NCBI GenBank assembly: GCA_007136525.1
Contig: SLGU01000068.1
Location: 1-8,132 of the forward strand
Origin: Desulfobacteraceae bacterium
GTDB lineage: Bacteria; Desulfobacterota; Desulfobacteria; Desulfobacterales; Desulfosalsimonadaceae
Direction of reading: 5' to 3'
Length of the DNA: 8,132 nt
The number at the start of each line of letters is the position of its first letter. The stretch's first letter is position 1. This document shows, one piece after another, positions 1 through 4,554 of this stretch. A model generated the notes under the pieces. It did not search any database. It was not told where the DNA came from and saw only the letters and a program-made list of their open reading frames with translations. Made by a program: the position numbers and the translations under genes.

Positions 1-24
1 GGCAGTGAGGATGATGAAATATAG
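1..24 (+). CDS. Possible 3' end of livG (ABC transporter ATPase), partial
   Basis: Frame 1 reads GSEDDEI and then a TAG stop at 22-24. LivG proteins commonly end in a sequence like AYLG plus a few residues, and livG usually lies directly upstream of livF, so these seven residues could be its tail. That is context plus a very short match, so it is only a suggestion. Frame 2 is also open to a stop at 56-58. The 118 bases from here to livF (25-142) contain short GC-rich dyads, such as GCCGT at 41-45 with ACGGC at 66-70, but no convincing gene or terminator. Confidence 0.3.
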   Translation, partial: GSEDDEI

Positions 25-142
25 GAGCCTGTGCCCGAACGCCGTCTTTCCGGCCTGATCCGGCCACGGCGGAATTGCCTGGCCCTACGATAACGGTGGC
101 ATCGTTTTTGACGGAAAACGAAAAAAGTGAAGCGGTCTTGAA

Positions 143-862
143 ATGATTCTCGAGGTTCGAAAACTGCAGGTGCACTATGGAAGTGTCAGGGTGCTGCACG
201 GCATCGATCTTGCCGTCAAGCAAGGCGAGATCGTCTGTATCTTGGGCGCAAACGGCGCCGGCAAGTCAACGACGCTCAATACCCTCTGCGGCCTGGTGCG
301 CCCGTCCTCGGGAGAGATTTTTTACAATGGGAAGCCCATCCACCGGCTGCCTGCTTTCAAAATCGTGGAGCAGAAAATCACCCAGGCGCCTGAAGGACGC
401 CGGATTTTCGGAACACTTACCGTTCAGGAGAATCTCGACCTGGGTGCGTTTACCGCGAAAAACCGCGACCGCCTGAAAAACAGCCTGGAATGGATTTTTG
501 AACTTTTTCCGCGTCTTGCCGAAAGACGCAGCCAGCTTGCCGGCACCTTGTCCGGCGGTGAACAGCAGATGCTTGCCATCGGCCGCGCCTTGATGTCCAA
601 CCCCCGCCTCCTTCTGCTCGACGAACCCAGCCTGGGGCTCGCACCGGTTCTGGCCAGGCAGATTTTCCGGACAATCAGGGAGATAAACGCATCCGGTGTG
701 ACCGTAATCCTGGTCGAGCAGAATGCCCGTATCGCGCTGAAGCTGGCAGACCGCGGCTATGTGATGGAGCTTGGAAAGATCGTCATGGAAGATAGCGCAG
801 CAGCCCTTCTGGAAAATCCGGACGTGGTGCAAGCCTATCTGGGCGGCGGTAAAGGAAAATGA
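143..862 (+). CDS. livF: Branched-chain amino-acid-type ABC transporter ATP-binding protein LivF
   Basis: This is the cytoplasmic ATPase subunit of a HAAT-family importer. It pairs with LivG and drives the LivH/LivM permeases, fed by a periplasmic binding protein. The 239 residues match the usual LivF length. Visible motifs are Walker A GANGAGKST (35-43), a Q-loop at Q81 in TQAPEGRRIF, signature LSGGEQQ (136-142), and Walker B LLLLDEP with catalytic E161. VEQN near 191-194 has Gln where most ABC ATPases have the H-loop His, which is normal for LivF. The C-terminus AYLGG is also typical. The ATG start has only a weak ribosome site (GAAG about 10 bases upstream). The other liv subunits presumably lie before the window. 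The substrate may be branched-chain amino acids, but related systems carry urea, amides or aromatic compounds, so it is open. The sensor-kinase gene begins 33 bases downstream and may be cotranscribed. Confidence 0.93.
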   Translation: MILEVRKLQVHYGSVRVLHGIDLAVKQGEIVCILGANGAGKSTTLNTLCGLVRPSSGEIFYNGKPIHRLPAFKIVEQKITQAPEGRRIFGTLTVQENLDLGAFTAKNRDRLKNSLEWIFELFPRLAERRSQLAGTLSGGEQQMLAIGRALMSNPRLLLLDEPSLGLAPVLARQIFRTIREINASGVTVILVEQNARIALKLADRGYVMELGKIVMEDSAAALLENPDVVQAYLGGGKGK

Positions 863-895
863 GGGAATGCTGCCTTTAAACCCGAATCATGCGTT

Positions 896-2368
896 ATGCC
901 GGAAAGGCTCATGCACCGCAAAACGCTCGAACAATCACTAAAGGATAGCGAGAGCAAGCTTCGCAAGCTCTTCATGAATGCTCCCGTGGGCATATTCCGC
1001 GCCAGTTCAAAGGGAGATTTGCTTGATGTGAATCCTGAAATGGCGCGAATAGCCGGTTTTGATCACTATGACCAGGTTCCTTCCACCATTGATGCCATAT
1101 CGGGGATTCTTTCCGTCGATTCCGGGACAGTGCAGGCGTTCCTTCGTCAATTGCGAACAATCGGATATGTGGAGAATTTTGAGTGCGAGGCTGTAAGGCG
1201 GGGTGAAGCGCATATCTGGTTGTCCATCAACGCACGCATCAGCAGGCACTTGTCCGCAGAAGATTTCGAAATAGAAGGCTTTGCCGTTGAAATAACGCCG
1301 CGCAAAAAGTTCGAAGGCCTCCTGGAAGAGTATCGCCTGGCGGTGGAGGGGTCGGAGGAGCTCATGGCGGTGATTGACCGCGATTATGCCTATCGGATGG
1401 TCAATGCAGCCTACCTTGGCCGCCACGGAAAAAACAGGGAAGAGGTGATCGGTAAAAGCGTGGGGGAGCTTTTAGGGCGGCATTATTTTCAATTTATCAT
1501 CAAACCCTACATGGACCGCTGCTTTTCCGGTGAAAAGGTCGTTTACGAGCGGAAGGAATTTTATCCCGGCATTGGCACACGGCTTCTCGAAGTGCATTAC
1601 CACCCCCTTTTCTCCGATTCCCGCGTTGAAAAAATCGTTGCAATCCTTCGGGATATAACGGATTATAGGAAGGCTGAAAATGAACTGCGCCAGTCCCAGC
1701 ACCAACTGCGGCAGCTCGCCAAATACCTACAGGACGTCCGGGAGCAGGAACGAACGGAAATTGCCAGAACCGTGCATGATGAACTGGGGCAGGCGCTGAC
1801 CGGTTTGAAAATCGACCTGGGCCTCCATGAAAAGGAGCTTGCCCGCCAACTACCGGACCCTGGACCGCTTTTTGATACGGCGCGATCCATGACCGGATTG
1901 GTGGATTACCTGATTCAATTCACGCGTGAACTGGTTTCCGAATTGCGGCCGTCCATACTGGACGATTTAGGCCTTACAGCGGCCATTGAATGGTATATTG
2001 AAAAGTACAGGGCAAGAACCGGTATCCAGGTTTATTACAGCAGTGGCAATGGGCTTGAGAAACTGGACGGGGAAATCGAGACGGCCATGTACCGCATCGT
2101 TGTGGAAGCGCTGACCAACGTGACCCGCCATGCCCGGGCAACGACGTTGCTGGTGGACCTTTATGTGTCTGATCAGTCCCTGATATTGAAAGTCAATGAC
2201 AATGGCGTCGGTATAACGCGGGATCGCATCAACAGGACCCGTTCTTTCGGCATTGTGGGCATGCGGGAAAGGGCCCTGGCTTTTGGGGGCACCATCGAAT
2301 TTGAGGGCAGACCCGGGAAAGGAACAACCGTTCGGGCCAGAATTCCGCTTGGTGAAAAATTCCGATAA
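896..2368 (+). CDS. Soluble PAS-PAS sensor histidine kinase (HisKA_3 / NarX-type)
   Basis: This 490-residue two-component sensor kinase has no signal peptide or membrane helix, so it should act in the cytoplasm. Domains in order: PAS 1 (about 20-137, opening KLRKLFMNAPVGIFR), PAS 2 (about 144-260, closing with RDITDYRKAE), a short coiled coil (about 258-288), and a HisKA_3 dimerisation domain with phospho-acceptor H294 in RTVHDELGQ. The HATPase_c domain has N-box EALTNVTRHA (N408), G1 DNGVG (435-439), GIVGMRERA (452-460) and GKGTTV. HisKA_3 kinases normally pair with NarL/LuxR-type regulators, and one is encoded next on this strand, so pairing is inferred. The PAS ligand or cofactor cannot be told. 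The start is uncertain: ATG 896 lacks a ribosome site, whereas ATG 911 (Met6) follows GGAAAGG at 901-907, so the true protein may be five residues shorter. It follows livF by 33 bases and may report on transporter substrate or energy state. Confidence 0.92.
   Translation: MPERLMHRKTLEQSLKDSESKLRKLFMNAPVGIFRASSKGDLLDVNPEMARIAGFDHYDQVPSTIDAISGILSVDSGTVQAFLRQLRTIGYVENFECEAVRRGEAHIWLSINARISRHLSAEDFEIEGFAVEITPRKKFEGLLEEYRLAVEGSEELMAVIDRDYAYRMVNAAYLGRHGKNREEVIGKSVGELLGRHYFQFIIKPYMDRCFSGEKVVYERKEFYPGIGTRLLEVHYHPLFSDSRVEKIVAILRDITDYRKAENELRQSQHQLRQLAKYLQDVREQERTEIARTVHDELGQALTGLKIDLGLHEKELARQLPDPGPLFDTARSMTGLVDYLIQFTRELVSELRPSILDDLGLTAAIEWYIEKYRARTGIQVYYSSGNGLEKLDGEIETAMYRIVVEALTNVTRHARATTLLVDLYVSDQSLILKVNDNGVGITRDRINRTRSFGIVGMRERALAFGGTIEFEGRPGKGTTVRARIPLGEKFR
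901..907 (+). promoter_or_regulatory. Candidate ribosome binding site for alternative kinase start at 911
   Basis: GGAAAGG lies 3 bases before ATG 911, while nothing similar precedes ATG 896. The spacing is short, so this favours but does not prove the internal start. Confidence 0.4.
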
Positions 2369-2398
2369 GCCCGCAGGCCCGTGGGTACCGTGGATATT

Positions 2399-2541
2399 AG
2401 AACCCATCTCACAATTCTGATTTCGGTTCAAGATCGCGGCGGCGCCTTGTTTCAAGCAGCAGACAGACGCGCGTATTTCGAGGATTCAAAAAAAGACGCA
2501 ACAAAGATATTGGGCCGAAAGATAATTTTGAGATGGGTTCT
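2399..2541. repeat. Long imperfect inverted repeat between kinase and regulator genes
   Basis: AGAACCCATCTCA (2399-2411) is the exact reverse complement of TGAGATGGGTTCT (2529-2541). Pairing continues inward almost in register: AATT 2413-2416 with 2524-2527, T2418 with A2522, TTTCGG 2421-2426 with CCGAAA 2515-2520, two G-U pairs, CAA 2429-2431 with TTG 2510-2512, and ATC 2433-2435 with GAT 2506-2508. That is 32 pairs in about 37 positions per arm, around a 70-base loop (2436-2505). The loop holds a small CTTG-TTT-CAAG hairpin. No T-tract follows, so it is not an intrinsic terminator. It may be a structured leader RNA for the downstream regulator or a MITE-like remnant with terminal inverted repeats. 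GAT triplets at 2393-2395 and 2546-2548 flank it but are too short to prove a target duplication. Confidence 0.7.
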
Positions 2542-2560
2542 GATTGATCGCGCCGTTTTC

Positions 2561-2566
2561 GGGAGG
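2561..2566 (+). promoter_or_regulatory. Strong Shine-Dalgarno of the 16-codon leader ORF
   Basis: GGGAGG sits 5 bases before ATG 2572. It is the only good ribosome site between the kinase stop and the regulator start at 2619, which itself has no purine-rich site close upstream. Confidence 0.6.
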
Positions 2567-2571
2567 CAACG

Positions 2572-2622
2572 ATGTGGCCGTTATGGACTAAACCCCGTCA
2601 AAGTGCAGTTTATCGCTTATGA
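2572..2622 (+). CDS. Putative 16-residue leader peptide coupled to the response regulator
   Basis: A short ORF reads MWPLWTKPRQSAVYRL and stops at TGA 2620-2622. It has a well-placed Shine-Dalgarno (GGGAGG, spacer 5). Its stop overlaps the regulator start codon in an ATGA junction (2619-2622), the classic arrangement for termination-reinitiation coupling. Two of its first five codons are Trp (TGG), so ribosome pausing on charged tRNA-Trp is imaginable, but no antiterminator/terminator pair follows to support classical attenuation. It starts 30 bases after the end of the long inverted repeat, whose folding might affect access to the ribosome site. The peptide itself matches no family I know; its role is more likely translational control than a peptide function. 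Confidence 0.5.
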   Translation: MWPLWTKPRQSAVYRL

Positions 2623-3257
2623 TCCGGATTCTTGTTGCAGACGACCATTTTATCGTCAGGGCCGGGCTTCAGAAAATTATCGCCGATGTTCCGGATATGG
2701 AATTCGTTGATGAAGCTGTAAACGGTTACCAGGCGATTGAAAAAGCATCGCACAACAATGTGGACGTGGTGCTGCTCGACATTTCCATGCCCGGTCCCGA
2801 TTGGATTGATGTACTGAAATCCATCAAACAGGAAAATCCAAGGCTTCCTGTATTGATCCTGAGTGTTCATCCTGAAAAGCAGTATGCCGTCAGGGCCATC
2901 CGGTCGGGGGCTTCCGGCTATCTCACAAAAGACAAGGCTTTTGATGAGCTGATCAGGGCCATTCGCAGGGCCGCTTCCGGCGGCAGGTACATCAGCAGCG
3001 GACTGGCCGAACAACTGGCAGACCTGATTGAACAAAAGGCGGACGGACTCCCCCATGAAAGCCTTTCAGACCGGGAATTCAGCGTCATGGTGATGCTCGC
3101 AAAAGGAAATTCCCTTGCAGCCATCGCCGGGCGTTTATGTGTCAGCCCGAAAACGGTCAGCACGTATCGTTCAAGAATACTGGAAAAAATGAACCTTTCG
3201 ACCAATGCCCAGCTGATTCACTACGCCATAAAACACGGCCTCGTAGAAAACCAATAG
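2619..3257 (+). CDS. NarL/LuxR-family response regulator, UvrY/GacA-like
   Basis: A 212-residue DNA-binding response regulator. The receiver domain spans about 1-120: acidic pair D8/D9, phospho-acceptor D54 in LLDISMPG, switch Ser82 in ILSVHPE, and K104 in YLTKDKA. The LuxR-type helix-turn-helix spans about 147-208, beginning LSDRE, with recognition helix SPKTVSTYRSRILEKMNL. That helix closely resembles GacA/UvrY (SPKTVN-YRYR pattern), and the C-terminal HYAIKHGLV also recalls UvrY. The likely partner is the upstream HisKA_3 kinase. The start is the only reasonable one, since in frame a stop lies at 2589-2591. It lacks its own ribosome site and overlaps the stop of a 16-codon ORF, so translational coupling is inferred. 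An oddity is PGPDWID after the phosphorylation site, where family members usually have Gly at the Trp position. The likely target is the palindrome just downstream at 3268-3287. Confidence 0.92.
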   Translation: MIRILVADDHFIVRAGLQKIIADVPDMEFVDEAVNGYQAIEKASHNNVDVVLLDISMPGPDWIDVLKSIKQENPRLPVLILSVHPEKQYAVRAIRSGASGYLTKDKAFDELIRAIRRAASGGRYISSGLAEQLADLIEQKADGLPHESLSDREFSVMVMLAKGNSLAAIAGRLCVSPKTVSTYRSRILEKMNLSTNAQLIHYAIKHGLVENQ

Positions 3258-3267
3258 GCCGGACAGA

Positions 3268-3287
3268 TTGTAGGCAAATGCCTACAA
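3268..3287. promoter_or_regulatory. Perfect 20-bp palindrome, candidate GacA/UvrY-type operator
   Basis: TTGTAGGCAAATGCCTACAA is perfectly self-complementary apart from its 2-base centre. Its core TGTAGG-N6-CCTACA has the exact geometry of the known GacA/UvrY box TGTAAG-N6-CTTACA, with one symmetric A-to-G change per half. It starts 10 bases after the stop of a GacA/UvrY-like regulator gene and lies 131 bases before the preferred start of the receiver gene, a sensible place for an upstream activating site. As RNA it could form an 8-bp hairpin with an AAAT loop followed by AAATACAGG, which is not a T-tract, so terminator function is unlikely. The rest of the gap (3288-3405) is AT-rich around 3306-3333 and could hold the promoter, but no clear -35/-10 pair is visible. 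Confidence 0.6.
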
Positions 3288-3405
3288 AAATACAGGCGTT
3301 ACCCCACTAAAAAATTTATTTTCTCCCTATATCCTGCCGCCATTGCCAGTGTTATCATCAGACCAGCAAACAGAAAACAGCAAGCAAACCAATCCGGCAT
3401 TCGAC

Positions 3406-3409
3406 AGGA
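3406..3409 (+). promoter_or_regulatory. Ribosome binding site selecting TTG 3418
   Basis: AGGA lies 8 bases before TTG 3418. The resulting N-terminus, MKVLIADD, begins exactly at the first strand of the receiver fold. The farther TTG at 3343 and GTG at 3349 have no comparable site. Confidence 0.5.
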
Positions 3410-3417
3410 TACATGTT

Positions 3418-3801
3418 TTGAAAGTACTCATCGCAGATGATTCCAGCATCATGCGCCGGCGTCTCACGCAAATGATCAATGAACTGAATTTCGTGGACGA
3501 TCTTTTTGAAGCGCATGATTTTGACCAGACAATAAAAGGCCTCTCGGATATCCGACCCCATGTGCTCATCCTGGATATCCGGATGCCTGGCGGCAGCGGT
3601 ATCGACGTGCTGAAAACCATTAAATTCGAGACCCGGCCGCAGGTCGTTATCGTGTTTACAAACTATGCCTATACCCAATACTTTGAAAAGTGCATGAAGC
3701 TTGGCGCGGATTATTTTTTTGATAAAAGTGCGGATATAGAAAAACTCGTGGAGGTTGTCCGAACCTGCCATAACCAATCTGAAAGGGCGGGAATTAAGTA
3801 A
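3418..3801 (+). CDS. Stand-alone receiver (CheY-like) response regulator
   Basis: A 127-residue protein consisting of one receiver domain and no output domain. From the TTG start it reads MKVLIADD; D7/D8 form the acidic pocket, D53 in LILDIRMPGG is the phospho-acceptor, T81 in VVIVFTNYAY is the switch residue, and K103 in YFFDKSADIEKL is the conserved Lys. Such proteins act by phosphorylation-dependent protein contacts, as phosphorelay shuttles or as phosphate sinks. The start could be moved 75 bases upstream to TTG 3343, adding 25 residues rich in Gln, Asn and Ser, but only 3418 has a ribosome site and fits the fold. The PocR gene begins 25 bases downstream, so the two are likely cotranscribed. 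Upstream is the palindrome at 3268-3287. The phosphodonor may be the PAS kinase in this window; this is inferred from proximity only. Confidence 0.88.
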   Translation: MKVLIADDSSIMRRRLTQMINELNFVDDLFEAHDFDQTIKGLSDIRPHVLILDIRMPGGSGIDVLKTIKFETRPQVVIVFTNYAYTQYFEKCMKLGADYFFDKSADIEKLVEVVRTCHNQSERAGIK

Positions 3802-3817
3802 AAATAGTCAATTCGTC

Positions 3818-3821
3818 GAGG
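3818..3821 (+). promoter_or_regulatory. Ribosome binding site selecting ATG 3827
   Basis: GAGG lies 5 bases before ATG 3827. This supports that start over TTG 3755, which would overlap the receiver gene by 47 bases. Confidence 0.55.
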
Positions 3822-3826
3822 CGTTT

Positions 3827-4465
3827 ATGGAATACGACATCAGGGACCTGTTGAACCTGGAAAAACTCCAGAAAATTACAGAGGCGTTTCATGCGGAAAC
3901 CGGGCTTTCCACCTCGGTGGTGGACAAAGACGGGACCATACTTGTTGGATACGGGTGGCAGGAGATTTGCACCCGGTTTCACCGGGCCCATGAAAAAACC
4001 GCCCGTAACTGCCTTAAGAGCAGCGAGGCCATTACGGAGCGCCTGAAGGAAAACAAACCGCACGTCGTGCACAAATGCCCCAACGGGCTCTTCGATGCAG
4101 CCGTGCCGGTCATCGTGGATGGCCAGCACATTGCCAGCCTGTTTACCGGACAGTTTCTCATGGTCCGCCCGGATATCTCCGATATAGAACAATTCAGCAG
4201 CCGGGCGCGTTTTGCCGGGTTTGACGAAACCGATTACCTCAACGCCCTTGAAAAGGTTCCCACCTTAACCCCTGCACAGCTCGATGATACCCTGGGTTCT
4301 TTGCAGCGTTTCGCCGGGGTGCTCTCAGATATGGGGGTGTCCCGCAAAAACCAAATGGAAGGCAATAGCCGGGCATATGATGCGAAAGCATTCAAAATAC
4401 CCCGTATTCAGAAGGCTGCGAACAGACAGATGGGGGGGTTGGGAGGCCGGGAAAAGGATCTGTAG
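3827..4465 (+). CDS. Stand-alone PocR-domain ligand-sensor protein
   Basis: A 212-residue soluble protein made mostly of a PocR sensory domain (about 5-170), opening DIRDLLNLEKLQKITEAF. PocR domains are a PAS-like fold first noted in the propanediol regulator PocR and proposed to bind small organic ligands. They are usually fused to kinase or HTH modules. Expected landmarks are visible: GLSTSVVDKDG (26-36), GYGWQEIC (41-48), NCLKS (61-65), HKCPNGLFDAAVPVIVDG (82-99) and SLFTGQFL (104-111). C48, C62 and C84 are the cysteines typical of the family and might hold a metal or redox-active group, which is inference. The tail (about 175-212) is basic and unlike any known output domain, so signalling must pass to a partner, perhaps the receiver encoded 25 bases upstream. 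A run of seven G occurs near the end. An intrinsic terminator follows immediately. Confidence 0.85.
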   Translation: MEYDIRDLLNLEKLQKITEAFHAETGLSTSVVDKDGTILVGYGWQEICTRFHRAHEKTARNCLKSSEAITERLKENKPHVVHKCPNGLFDAAVPVIVDGQHIASLFTGQFLMVRPDISDIEQFSSRARFAGFDETDYLNALEKVPTLTPAQLDDTLGSLQRFAGVLSDMGVSRKNQMEGNSRAYDAKAFKIPRIQKAANRQMGGLGGREKDL

Positions 4466-4467
4466 CA

Positions 4468-4521
4468 GCGCTCGTATTTCCGGGGAAAAGAAAAACCCGT
4501 GTACCGGAGCGCATTTTTTTT
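4468..4521 (+). terminator. Intrinsic terminator of the signalling cluster
   Basis: GCGCTC (4468-4473) pairs with GAGCGC (4507-4512). The stem can extend by GTA with TAC across a 2-base bulge, and an inner CGGG-CCCG pairing is possible. It is followed by A and eight T (4514-4521). The stem starts 3 bases after the PocR stop. On the opposite strand it has no T-tract. Confidence 0.75.
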
Positions 4522-4527
4522 GCGAAG

Positions 4528-4553
4528 CCGTCTGAAAACAACTTTTCGGGCGG
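4528..4553. other. Hairpin at the convergent junction
   Basis: CCGTCTGAAAA (4528-4538) pairs with TTTTCGGGCGG (4543-4553) around a CAAC loop. This gives 11 pairs on the + strand including two G-U, and nine pairs with two mismatches on the - strand. It abuts the stop codon of the minus-strand fusion gene. No T-tract follows on either side, so it is probably an RNA 3'-end structure rather than a complete terminator. Confidence 0.4.
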
Positions 4554-4554
4554 A

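Noticed and set aside
41..108. Attenuator or terminator before livF (GC-rich dyads and TTTTT at 104-108)
   Set aside because: The stems are only 4-5 bp with bulges, and the T-run does not directly follow a stable stem.
60..146. Open frame ending in an ATGA overlap with the livF start
   Set aside because: The frame reads back to a stop at 15-17 without ATG or a convincing ribosome site, and its translation does not resemble the end of LivG.
2399..2541. Integron attC site
   Set aside because: The arms lack the RYYYAAC and GTTRRRY core boxes, and there is no integrase or cassette array.
2381..2710. A 109-codon open frame from GTG 2381 across the kinase-regulator gap
   Set aside because: It runs through the inverted repeat and ends inside the regulator gene in another frame, has no ribosome site and resembles no protein.
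3268..3300. Intrinsic terminator after the response regulator
   Set aside because: The hairpin is good, but it is followed by A-rich sequence on the + strand, not a T-tract. An operator is the better reading.
3343..3417. Upstream extension of the receiver from TTG 3343
   Set aside because: It adds a Gln/Asn/Ser-rich tail before the receiver fold and has no ribosome site, whereas TTG 3418 has AGGA at 8 bases.
3755..3826. Upstream extension of the PocR protein from TTG 3755
   Set aside because: It would overlap the receiver gene by 47 bases. ATG 3827 has GAGG at 5 bases and begins at the domain boundary.
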